Source of the DNA: Oceanobacillus manasiensis
Lineage (GTDB): Bacteria > Bacillota > Bacilli > Bacillales > Amphibacillaceae
Direction: 5' to 3'
NCBI RefSeq assembly: GCF_000724085.1
Contig: NZ_CCDL010000004.1
Span: forward strand, 186,001-250,000
Length of the DNA stretch: 64,000 nucleotides
Below, in pieces: positions 56,968-64,000 of this stretch (positions within the stretch are counted from its first letter, which is position 1; every line of letters starts with the position of its first letter). The notes under the pieces were generated by a model, which made no database searches, was not told where the DNA came from, and saw only the letters and a program-made list of their open reading frames with translations. The translations under genes and the position numbers were made by a program.

Positions 56968-58235
56968 ATATTGCTCACCTCAAGGGGATTTGTTAAGAAT
57001 TCAGCTTCGGTTAATAAGCAAAAGGATACCCCTTCGAATCGATATCTTTCTAATGCAATTCGCTCTGTTTCTGAAATATTTCCATAGGTTGGTACATAAA
57101 GGATCACAATTCGTTTCATCCGTTGTTTTAATTTTTTGGTCATATCATTAAAACCTTGATCGATGTTACTTGTAATCAACATGACGATATTCCCGCTGTC
57201 TAGTTTAATCAACTCTTCCTTTAACTTTAGAGAGAATGGCTTAACCCCTCCTGGTTGAAGCCTGGTCAAGTGCTGCCTTACCAACTCTTTCTTTTTTGGT
57301 TCATTATGCACTGGAACATGTACAGATTCTTCTCCAATTGTTAGTAAGCCAACTTCTGACCCTTGTTTTTGAAGTTCGTGCATAAGCGAAATAGTTAACT
57401 CCAACGTTGCTTCATAGGTAACATGGTTACCGTCTTCGTAGGAACAACTATCTAATACGAGTAATATTTCTGTGCTTTTTTCCTGTTCAAATTCTTTTGT
57501 AATCATGGTGTTCTTTTTAGCTGTCTGTTTCCAGTCAATCCAGGAAAACTTGTCACCAGGCATGTATTCCCTAATCCCTGTTGCAACATTAGTATTCTTT
57601 AATTGCAACGATTGTGTAGAGGAAACCGATCCTTGGCCAAAACTGCTCAATTGTTTGTCCAGCTTCACAGGCCTTGCATTAGGGTATGCGATTAGTTGAT
57701 CTTCTACCGTAAATACAAAATCCTTTTTCACCATTCCAAAAACATCTCCCGTTCGGATCCGAATATCGTTTAGCTGGTGTTCTCCTCGTGGGATTTGTTT
57801 CATTGAATAAGTTAATTCAAACTCCTTTTTAAAATAAGGAAAGACAATCCTCTTAATCTCTCGTTTCTTAAATAGCTTTTCTGGATTCTTCATAAATCGG
57901 TACTTTTCCTTGCGACTATCAATCCGGTGAAGTGAGTCAGGAAAAACTTCCTCGCAAACACAAAAATACAGCGGGAAAGGAATAGTCCGTTTCACATGAA
58001 TGGTGACATCTATACCGTCACCCGCCTGTATGACATGGCGGGATAGCTTTCTCGATACCTTCCAGTTCCGCATTGGATAAAGAAGTAAACTAATATGGTA
58101 TATGCCCAATGGTAAAAAGGAATAAAACAAAAACCAGCTTACAAACCCTCCTTGAAACATGGCATAGGCAAAGAGCGAAACCAGTAGAAAAATTATAAAA
58201 GCGAAATTTCCGACGAACTTAAGGTTTTCCTTCAT
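56964..58235 (-). CDS. yeaD: DUF58 protein (YeaD)
   Basis: Membrane-anchored protein with a von Willebrand A-like DUF58 domain. Two hydrophobic helices near residues 10-50, then a beta-rich middle region. The signature GDKFSWIDWKQTAKKN near 230 is the DUF58 motif, followed by LLVLDSCSYED near 258 as the A-domain start. It works with MoxR ATPases as a chaperone-like or metal-insertion pair in other systems; its own target is unknown. It starts within the stop of the MoxR gene (TAATG). Confidence 0.9.
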   Translation of the reverse strand: MKENLKFVGNFAFIIFLLVSLFAYAMFQGGFVSWFLFYSFLPLGIYHISLLLYPMRNWKVSRKLSRHVIQAGDGIDVTIHVKRTIPFPLYFCVCEEVFPDSLHRIDSRKEKYRFMKNPEKLFKKREIKRIVFPYFKKEFELTYSMKQIPRGEHQLNDIRIRTGDVFGMVKKDFVFTVEDQLIAYPNARPVKLDKQLSSFGQGSVSSTQSLQLKNTNVATGIREYMPGDKFSWIDWKQTAKKNTMITKEFEQEKSTEILLVLDSCSYEDGNHVTYEATLELTISLMHELQKQGSEVGLLTIGEESVHVPVHNEPKKKELVRQHLTRLQPGGVKPFSLKLKEELIKLDSGNIVMLITSNIDQGFNDMTKKLKQRMKRIVILYVPTYGNISETERIALERYRFEGVSFCLLTEAEFLTNPLEVSNI

Positions 58236-59197
58236 TAAGTAAATTCCTTCCGAATCGGGATGTGAACATTTTTAATAATAGATTCTATGACCTGCTCACT
58301 TGTCGTGCCATCATATTTTGCTTCTGAAGTCAAAATAACTCGATGTGCAAGCACATACGGAGCAAGGTGTTTCACATCATCAGGAATAACATAATCTCTT
58401 CCATTAATATAAGCAAACGCCTTAGATGCACGCATTAAGGCAATCGAGCCACGTGGACTGACACCTAAATAAATGGCTGCATTAGCACGTGTACTTGAGA
58501 CTAGATTGAGGATATAATGTTGTACATTCTTATCTATATAAACTTGTTTAACCTCTTCCTGAATCTGAATCAATTCTTCACGAGACATCACCGCACTTAT
58601 GGATTCAATTGGATGTTCCCCGCCTGTTCTATCCAGCATTTCCAGTTCTTCGGCAAACGTCGGGTAACCCATCTTTAGCTTTAAAATAAAACGATCCAAC
58701 TGGGCTTCAGGTAAAGGGTATGTTCCTTCATACTCAATAGGGTTCTGTGTAGCCATAACGAAAAATGGCTTTTGTAGTGGAAGCGTATTCCCATCAACGG
58801 TAACATTTTTTTCTTCCATTGCTTCAAGGAGTGATGACTGTGTCTTAGGAGAGGTACGGTTTATTTCATCTGCTAGAATAATATTGCCAAGTATCGGTCC
58901 ACCACGAAACTCAAACTCTAGTTCCTTGGGGTTATAAATAGAGATGCCGGTAACATCAGAGGGTAGTAGGTCTGGAGTAAACTGGATTCTGCGGAAATCA
59001 CAATCCAAGGATTTCGCCAAAGTACGTACGAGCATTGTTTTACCCACACCCGGTACATCTTCTAGTAGTACATGACCCTGTGCTAACAAAGCTACTAGAC
59101 TTAAGGTGGCTGCTTCCTCTTTTCCTATCATAACCCTTCTTATATTTTCGAGCACATCCCCTATTCGTTGGTTATAAACAAAGGTTTCCTGCATCAA
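58235..59197 (-). CDS. yeaC: MoxR-family AAA+ ATPase (YeaC)
   Basis: Chaperone-type AAA+ ATPase, 320 residues. Walker A EDVPGVGKTMLVRT near 43, Walker B IILADEINRTSPKTQ near 107, sensor ATQNPIEYEGTYPLPEAQLDRF near 152 (partly shown) and the C-terminal lid with GVSPRGSIALMRASKA near 260. Translation begins at TTG 59197 or the adjacent ATG 59194, after AGAGGGG. First gene of the operon with yeaD and yebA, the same three-gene set that precedes guaA in B. subtilis. Confidence 0.93.
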   Translation of the reverse strand: MMQETFVYNQRIGDVLENIRRVMIGKEEAATLSLVALLAQGHVLLEDVPGVGKTMLVRTLAKSLDCDFRRIQFTPDLLPSDVTGISIYNPKELEFEFRGGPILGNIILADEINRTSPKTQSSLLEAMEEKNVTVDGNTLPLQKPFFVMATQNPIEYEGTYPLPEAQLDRFILKLKMGYPTFAEELEMLDRTGGEHPIESISAVMSREELIQIQEEVKQVYIDKNVQHYILNLVSSTRANAAIYLGVSPRGSIALMRASKAFAYINGRDYVIPDDVKHLAPYVLAHRVILTSEAKYDGTTSEQVIESIIKNVHIPIRKEFT

Positions 59198-59453
59198 TTG
59201 TGAACCCCTCTCTGACTAATTCGTAATATGATAATTTGTATAACGTACTAAACAATACGATATATACTATAACTATACTAAAAAAGACCTATGAAGAAAA
59301 GACATCTTCTATAGCAATACATTCCTATTATATACAATTTCATAGATTCACATACACAGGAATGGAAGTTTTCTGATACCTTTTAATCGCATGTATAAAC
59401 ACAAAAAGAGAGAGAAGCACAATGCTTCTCTCTCTTAAACTTATCTATTGACA

Positions 59454-59819
59454 TTAAGAATTGTTGTTGTTATTGTTGCGTTGTTGATTATTGTTGTTGG
59501 CGCGAGAGTTTCCACCTTTTTGACCGATTTCTTCATAGAATTCTTTATCATGGTTTTTAGAGGTTGTCTCTCCGCCTTTTTGCCCAATATCTTGATAAAA
59601 GTCTTGATCATGATTTTGGGAAGTTGTTTCTCCGCCTTTTTGACCGATATCTTGATAGAATTCTTTGTCATGATTCTGGGAGGTTGTTTCTCCGCCTTTT
59701 TGTCCGATATCTTGATAGAATTCTTTGTCATGATTTCTTGCTGTTTTGTTTCCACCTTTTTGTCCTGCTTGTTCTAGAGACATTTTTTCATTGTTGTTCT
59801 TGTTATTGTTCTTAGCCAT
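59454..59819 (-). CDS. KGG-repeat hydrophilin (GsiB-like), longer copy
   Basis: 121-residue, highly hydrophilic protein rich in Asn, Gln, Gly and Lys. After MAKNNNKNNNEKM come four 20-residue repeats of the type GQKGG-x4-NHDKEFYQDI and a partial fifth, then an Asn/Gln tail. This is the KGG (Em/LEA-like) repeat of GsiB and related stress proteins, thought to protect against desiccation or osmotic stress. ATG at 59819, after AGGAG with 9-nt spacing. No convincing sigma-B promoter found. Tandem paralogue upstream. Confidence 0.85.
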   Translation of the reverse strand: MAKNNNKNNNEKMSLEQAGQKGGNKTARNHDKEFYQDIGQKGGETTSQNHDKEFYQDIGQKGGETTSQNHDQDFYQDIGQKGGETTSKNHDKEFYEEIGQKGGNSRANNNNQQRNNNNNNS

Positions 59820-59905
59820 GTTTAACATCTCCTCTCAGTTTGTAGATAAAAAGTGTCCTCATTTTAGCTTTTCTAATCATGTGTTTTTAAAGACTTGTTC
59901 AACTT

Positions 59906-60190
59906 TTAGCTATTGTTGTTATTGTCGTTTTGGCGAGCTCTTTCTTTTCCGCCCTTTGAACCAATTTCTTCATAAAATTCTTGGTCATGGTTACGAGAAG
60001 TAGCTTTTCCACCTTTTTGGCCGATCTCTTCATAGAATTCTTTGTCATGATTTTGTGCAGTAGTGTTTCCGCCTTTTTCTCCGATATCTTGATAGAATTC
60101 TTGATCGTGATTTCGTGCTGTTTTATTTCCGCCTTTTTGTCCTGCTTGCTCGCGAGACATTTTTCCATTATTGTTATTGTTCTTAGCCAT
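59906..60190 (-). CDS. KGG-repeat hydrophilin (GsiB-like), shorter copy
   Basis: 94 residues; the same plan with three full KGG repeats (GQKGGNKTARNHDQEFYQDI type) and a partial fourth, then RARQNDNNNN. ATG at 60190 after GGGAGGAG. The first 70 nt of this gene and its leader are nearly the same as in the longer copy, pointing to recent tandem duplication with a change in repeat number. Confidence 0.85.
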   Translation of the reverse strand: MAKNNNNNGKMSREQAGQKGGNKTARNHDQEFYQDIGEKGGNTTAQNHDKEFYEEIGQKGGKATSRNHDQEFYEEIGSKGGKERARQNDNNNNS

Positions 60191-60316
60191 GTTTAACATC
60201 TCCTCCCAATAATTTTTGGCTTTTGTCTTCGCCTACAGTTATTGTGATTCCACGTAAACATATAATTAAACGTTTTTCTTGAGATTTTTTCTGAACTCCC
60301 TTTAAGCCTTTCCATA

Positions 60317-60472
60317 TCAGGGTTTTTCTATTTTTTTCTTAATTTTTTCTAGTGCTTTCTCTGCTGCATTATCCTTCTCTTCCTTTTCTTTATCTTCCAG
60401 CTGGAAATCCTGTCGATCACTTTGCGGGATATTAAAATATCCTTCGTTATCCGATTTACTGCGCAGGATCAT
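60317..60472 (-). CDS. Small charged protein, unknown function
   Basis: 51 residues from the ATG at 60472, with GGAAGGAG about 11 nt upstream; an in-frame ATG at 60511 has no ribosome site. The sequence is strongly charged: ILRSKSDNEGYFN, then a Glu/Lys-rich C-terminal helix (EKEEKDNAAEKALEKIKKK). It follows the Ntn-hydrolase-like gene by 43 nt on the same strand, so the two may be cotranscribed. Real but unassigned; a shadow frame is the alternative. Confidence 0.45.
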   Translation of the reverse strand: MILRSKSDNEGYFNIPQSDRQDFQLEDKEKEEKDNAAEKALEKIKKKIEKP

Positions 60473-60515
60473 GGCCTCTACAACTCCTTCCCAAAAATAA
60501 TAACCATACATACAT

Positions 60516-61772
60516 CTAGTTATTTAAAACGGGGTCAATATAATTTTTACGCTTTACCCAGACAAAACCGTCTCCCTTTGTGATGACAGCTACATCAACT
60601 GGTGGACCGACTGACTCTGTGGCTCTAGATACCCGACGCTTGAAGGACGTTAAATTAACTAGCGCCTCTGCCATGTCAGCTAGTTCCTCCTTAGGAAGGG
60701 AACGAACAATTCCCAATAAAGGAGTAATATAGTTTGACTGTCTGTACTCGTCCACAGCGTCTTCTATAGACTCATATACGTCATTACCCATTTTTTCCAT
60801 TTTGCTAACCTGTTCTTCTGTTAGAGAAAGTTGCAAATAGTTTTCTACTTGTTGATGATAGGTAGAAAGAACTTTGTGCACGATCCCTAGTATGGCATCC
60901 TCCATATTGGGTTCAATTCCACCCATAAAGGAATCCACCATTTCTCTTTGCGCGAATGGTGTAATAGCAGCAGTTCCACTATCTTTACTATTTGAATAGC
61001 TAATCTTTTTCTCTAATACCTTTTTATACTTTAATTGACCGAAAACAAAGCCTTCCAAGCGGTAATTTAACAATTGGGGGAATATTTCTTCTTCCCCGAA
61101 TCCAGCGATGACCAGTCCTGTACTCCCCAAGCTAAAATAATCTTTTCGTACAACTTCAAAGACAAACCTGGATAGTTTTTCTCTTATGTGATCAGGAATG
61201 TTGTATGAAATAAAATCGTCATTCACCTCTTGAATCACCTTATGAAATTCTTGTTTAAAAATATCTAAGTCCATATCTATATAAATCTCTTCTTTTTCTT
61301 CATACTCTTTCTTTACCTTATCAATCTGGTTGGCCAATAACCTTGTCGCATCGTCATCGGTGACCTCATTCCCTTGCTGTCTCTCCTCTTCCAATTCTTC
61401 CTCTACAGTTTTTATTAAACGTTTGAGGTTATCTGAATAGGATCGATAAATAATAACTTCTTCCATTTCTTTCACATTAAACCTTCCGTCCTGCTTAATG
61501 AATGCGATAAAGTCTTCCATATAGGATGACAGGTATCGAAGCTTTTTATCTCCAACATAATCACGATAGGATTTAATGATTACATCCCATGGTACTTCCA
61601 TAAAAGATGCTGCCCCATAAACCATTATTCCGACAGAGTGATCGTTTGAAATGGAGAAGAGCTTATTAGCTGAATTGTATACCTTCTGCACACCATCTCT
61701 TCCACTCGTAATGGCACTGTCAGCTGCTAGAGACATTCCTAACTTATTCATAATTGCTACTTCTGCTGTCAT
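60516..61772 (-). CDS. Proteasome-like Ntn-hydrolase candidate with long C-terminal domain
   Basis: 418-residue cytosolic protein. The N-terminus resembles a proteasome beta or HslV subunit: after removal of Met, Thr becomes residue 1 (MTAEVAIMNKLGMSLAADSA), Asp falls exactly at mature position 17, and a Lys in SANKLFSIS is at 36, near the canonical Lys33. A Gly-rich turn VGIMVYGAASF follows. No propeptide is present. The rest (about 100-418) is helical and charged, with coiled-coil-like EEELEEERQQG near 130, and is not part of classic HslV (about 175 residues) or Anbu (about 240). The ATG follows AGGAGG. Peptidase activity is inference from the motif alone. Confidence 0.6.
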   Translation of the reverse strand: MTAEVAIMNKLGMSLAADSAITSGRDGVQKVYNSANKLFSISNDHSVGIMVYGAASFMEVPWDVIIKSYRDYVGDKKLRYLSSYMEDFIAFIKQDGRFNVKEMEEVIIYRSYSDNLKRLIKTVEEELEEERQQGNEVTDDDATRLLANQIDKVKKEYEEKEEIYIDMDLDIFKQEFHKVIQEVNDDFISYNIPDHIREKLSRFVFEVVRKDYFSLGSTGLVIAGFGEEEIFPQLLNYRLEGFVFGQLKYKKVLEKKISYSNSKDSGTAAITPFAQREMVDSFMGGIEPNMEDAILGIVHKVLSTYHQQVENYLQLSLTEEQVSKMEKMGNDVYESIEDAVDEYRQSNYITPLLGIVRSLPKEELADMAEALVNLTSFKRRVSRATESVGPPVDVAVITKGDGFVWVKRKNYIDPVLNN

Positions 61773-61850
61773 ACAGGTTCCTCCTTTCTGCTTCTATTTT
61801 CCCTGTATCCCCCCCGTGTCACGCTTCAAACAAAAATTCTATATACAAAA

Positions 61851-61893
61851 AAGCCGAACGCATTCGACTTAACTTTCGAATGACGTTCGACTT
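61851..61893 (-). terminator. Terminator of the AbgT transporter gene
   Basis: AAGTCGAACG and CATTCGA pair with TCGAATG and CGTTCGGCTT on the minus strand; TTTTTTG follows. It lies about 40 nt past the stop at 61930. Confidence 0.88.
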
Positions 61894-61929
61894 CTGTTTC
61901 GTATATTGTATTTGTAATCTCTATCCGAT

Positions 61930-63471
61930 TTAGTTCGGGTATTCGAGTGGTCCACCTGGTCCAAGCGGAATACCAAATAACATCCAAATGATGAGCATAA
62001 TCGTCCATCCGATTAGGAAGAAAATAGAATATGGTATCATGGTTGAAATCAATGTTCCAATACCCATTTTCTTGTCATACTTCTGCGCGAATGCAATAAT
62101 GATTGCGAAATAAGTCATCAATGGCGAAATAATATTGGTTGTAGAGTCCGCTACACGGTAAGCCATTTGAGTCAACTCTGGAGAGTAACCCAACTGCATC
62201 ATGATTGGCACAAAGATAGGTGCCATCATTGCCCATTTTGCTGAAGCACTACCAATAAATAGGTTGATAAAAGCTGTTATTATAATGAACATTAAAATAA
62301 GCGGGATTCCTGTTAAACTGATGCTGTCAAGGAACTCAGCTCCATAGACACCAAGCACTAGACCCATATTAGATTCATTAAAGTATGCAACAAATTGCCC
62401 AGCTGTAAAGGCAAGGACAATGAACATTCCCATTGATGCCATTGTGTCAGACATTTGTCCAGCTACATCTTTATCATTACGGACTACCTTTGTCACCATT
62501 CCGTAAACCAGTCCTGGTAGGAAGAAAAGAATTGCGATAATTGGAACAAGTGAGCTCATGAATGGCGACTGTACAATCTGATCCATTGTTGACCCTTCTG
62601 TTCCACGCATCGGTGCATTTTCTGGAAGAATAAGTAACGCAGTCAGCCCCAAACCAATAAGGAGCGAAACTCCAGCCCAGATTAACCCTTTTTTCTCAAT
62701 CGGTTTTAATCCTTCTAAGTTTTCTTCTGTTTCTTCACCTTTATAGCTTCCTAGGCGAGGTTCAACAATTTTCTCTGTCACCCATGTACCTATTAAAGTA
62801 AGTACGAAGACTGAAGCTGCAATGAAGAACCAGTTCATCGCAATGTTCATTGTTTCTGCATAGGCTGGATCAATAACAGATGCCGCAGCAATTGTTAACT
62901 CTCCAAGCATAACATCCGTTCCAGATAGTAATAAGTTCGCACTAAAACCAGCTGAGACACCGGCAAATGCAGCAGCAAGTCCACCTAATGGATGTCTGCC
63001 TAACGCAGCAAAAATCAAGGCACCTAGTGGTGGTAGTACTACATAACCTGCATCCGATGCTACACTAGACATAATCCCTGCGAACACAAGACCAAGCGTT
63101 ATAAAACGGTTTGGTACAGATAAAACAAAGCCACGAAGCATTGCGCTAATTAATCCAGTACGCTCTGCCACTCCAATTCCAAGCATTGTAACAAGCACAA
63201 CACCTAGCGGAGCGAAGCCAATGAAGTTATCTGTCATACTAGAGAAAATGTATTGAATCCCTTCTGCATTAAGCAGGTTCGTGATTTCTACCATTTCTCC
63301 TTCTTCACCGGGATGTTCTACACTAATTCCCAACTGAGAAAGTACGGCTGAGAAAACCAACACCAGCAATGCTAATATTGCGAATAATGTGACGGGATGC
63401 GGTAGTTTATTACCAAGAAACTCTATCCCGTCTAAAGACTTCTGGAATAAACCTCTTTTCGTTTTCCCCAT
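61930..63471 (-). CDS. AbgT-family transporter
   Basis: Membrane transporter related to E. coli AbgT (p-aminobenzoyl-glutamate uptake) and MtrF/YdaH (antimetabolite efflux). 513 residues with about 12-13 hydrophobic segments. Family stretches are LPHPVTLFAILALLVL near 23, SSVASDAGYVVLPPLGAL near 140, NLLLSGTDVMLGELT near 180 and DSTTNIISPLMTYFAII near 445. The ATG follows GGGGAGAAG. The preceding gene on this strand (upstream, at 63646) encodes an amidase, which could hydrolyse an imported amide; direction and substrate are not shown by the sequence. Confidence 0.9.
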   Translation of the reverse strand: MGKTKRGLFQKSLDGIEFLGNKLPHPVTLFAILALLVLVFSAVLSQLGISVEHPGEEGEMVEITNLLNAEGIQYIFSSMTDNFIGFAPLGVVLVTMLGIGVAERTGLISAMLRGFVLSVPNRFITLGLVFAGIMSSVASDAGYVVLPPLGALIFAALGRHPLGGLAAAFAGVSAGFSANLLLSGTDVMLGELTIAAASVIDPAYAETMNIAMNWFFIAASVFVLTLIGTWVTEKIVEPRLGSYKGEETEENLEGLKPIEKKGLIWAGVSLLIGLGLTALLILPENAPMRGTEGSTMDQIVQSPFMSSLVPIIAILFFLPGLVYGMVTKVVRNDKDVAGQMSDTMASMGMFIVLAFTAGQFVAYFNESNMGLVLGVYGAEFLDSISLTGIPLILMFIIITAFINLFIGSASAKWAMMAPIFVPIMMQLGYSPELTQMAYRVADSTTNIISPLMTYFAIIIAFAQKYDKKMGIGTLISTMIPYSIFFLIGWTIMLIIWMLFGIPLGPGGPLEYPN

Positions 63472-63645
63472 ATATTTCTTCTCCCCTTTTCATTGCTAAA
63501 TGAATAATATTCTGAAAATAACACCAACATGAAGGCGCACGTTTTATTATAAAGGGTATATCCCTAATTGGGAACCGTTTATAAAAAGTAATAAAACTAG
63601 TATTATTCATAAGATTATTACTAGGTAAAATAAACAGATAACCCA

Positions 63646-64000
63646 CTACTTATAATAATGGTTATGCTTCACCCCTACCCATAATGATGAGTTTTCTAAA
63701 AACCTAGCAAGCTGTAATAATCGGTGTTCTTCCCCTTTTCCTGCCATAACTTGAACACCAAGCGGCAAACCACTCTCTGTTAGGTGCACTGGTACGGACA
63801 TTGCTGGTTGGCCAGTGAGGTTAGCAAGCTGTGTATACGGGCTGTACGTTAAGCTTGGTAAGAACATGTCGTAAATTAGTTCCTGCTGTTTAGTAGGCTC
63901 AGCTTGCAGCATTTCTTCCCTCATTATCCTCGCCTCTTTTTCTGCTACCGTTAATTCACCTACCATAGGCGCCGAAAAGGCGGTTGCTGGTGTAATATAA
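63646..64000 (-). CDS. Amidase signature-family enzyme, C-terminal part
   Basis: The 5' part lies beyond the window; the frame is open across 64000 and encodes YITPATAFSAP before MVGEL. The visible 118 residues are the C-terminus of an amidase: LPSLTYSPYTQLANLTGQPAMSVPVHLTESGLPLGVQVMAG is characteristic of the AS family (shown as SPYTQLANLTGQPAMSVP, then GLPLGVQVMAG). The catalytic Ser-Ser-Lys triad would lie upstream. It ends 175 nt before the AbgT gene on the same strand. Confidence 0.88.
   Translation of the reverse strand, partial: YITPATAFSAPMVGELTVAEKEARIMREEMLQAEPTKQQELIYDMFLPSLTYSPYTQLANLTGQPAMSVPVHLTESGLPLGVQVMAGKGEEHRLLQLARFLENSSLWVGVKHNHYYK

Noticed and set aside
59448-59777. Long plus-strand frames across the KGG-repeat genes
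   Set aside because: Shadows of the 60-bp repeats; the minus-strand frames have ribosome sites and a known family.
1-64000. CRISPR array, tRNA or rRNA genes
   Set aside because: No direct-repeat/spacer pattern beyond the short tandem repeats and no tRNA or rRNA signature was seen on reading both strands; a tRNAscan or Infernal run was not possible.

Overview
The window is a low-G+C Firmicutes chromosome segment, almost certainly from a spore-forming Bacillaceae. The evidence is A/T-rich DNA, strong AGGAGG-type ribosome binding sites, frequent TTG and GTG starts, and collinearity with one region of the Bacillus subtilis chromosome. Read on the minus strand, the backbone runs yeaC-yeaD-yebA-guaA, pbuG, yebE, purEKBCSQLFMNHD, yerA-yerB-yerC, which is the B. 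subtilis order. The marine or halotolerant genera (Oceanobacillus/Virgibacillus type) are a guess; the genus cannot be fixed from this sequence alone.

Layout. 0-4.6 kb: a GH3 beta-N-acetylhexosaminidase lipoprotein, then yerC, yerB and yerA. 4.7-10.4 kb: an accessory insertion with a 21-bp tandem repeat, small membrane proteins, a DUF3267 metalloprotease-like protein, an acetyltransferase, a second MurE-type ligase, a NUDIX protein and a DUF3888 protein. 10.5-23.4 kb: the complete 12-gene purine operon, preceded by a guanine riboswitch, a sigma-A promoter and a PurR-type inverted repeat. 23.4-28.9 kb: a short-chain dehydrogenase, yebE, a small heat-shock protein, a MOSC protein, msrA and an MFS transporter. 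28.9-30.5 kb: pbuG with its own riboswitch, promoter and PurR boxes. 30.6-35 kb: a zinc regulon (znuACB plus a ZinT lipoprotein) with two near-perfect Zur boxes. 35-37 kb: two soluble chemoreceptors. 37-42 kb: two paralogous amidohydrolases divergent from a LysR regulator and flanked by decayed genes.

42.7-52.6 kb is a decaying defence-type island. It holds a PD-(D/E)XK nuclease gene with an in-frame stop, a tyrosine-recombinase relic, a BcgI-like restriction-modification pair whose specificity gene carries an in-frame TAA, and a 928-codon PHP-domain/SMC-like ATPase gene. That last gene is cut in two by an IS21-family element with a 5-bp target duplication; removing the element and one copy restores the frame exactly. 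52.9-59.2 kb: guaA (third guanine riboswitch) and the yebA-yeaD-yeaC transglutaminase/DUF58/MoxR operon. 59.4-64 kb: two KGG-repeat hydrophilins, a proteasome-like Ntn-hydrolase candidate with a small charged partner, an AbgT transporter and the 3' part of an amidase gene.

The purine genes form one physiological unit. The pur operon makes IMP, GuaA converts XMP to GMP, PbuG imports hypoxanthine and guanine, and YerA may deaminate adenine. All three riboswitches carry the cytosine expected for guanine recognition. The zinc genes form a second unit under Zur. No rRNA, tRNA or CRISPR array was seen.
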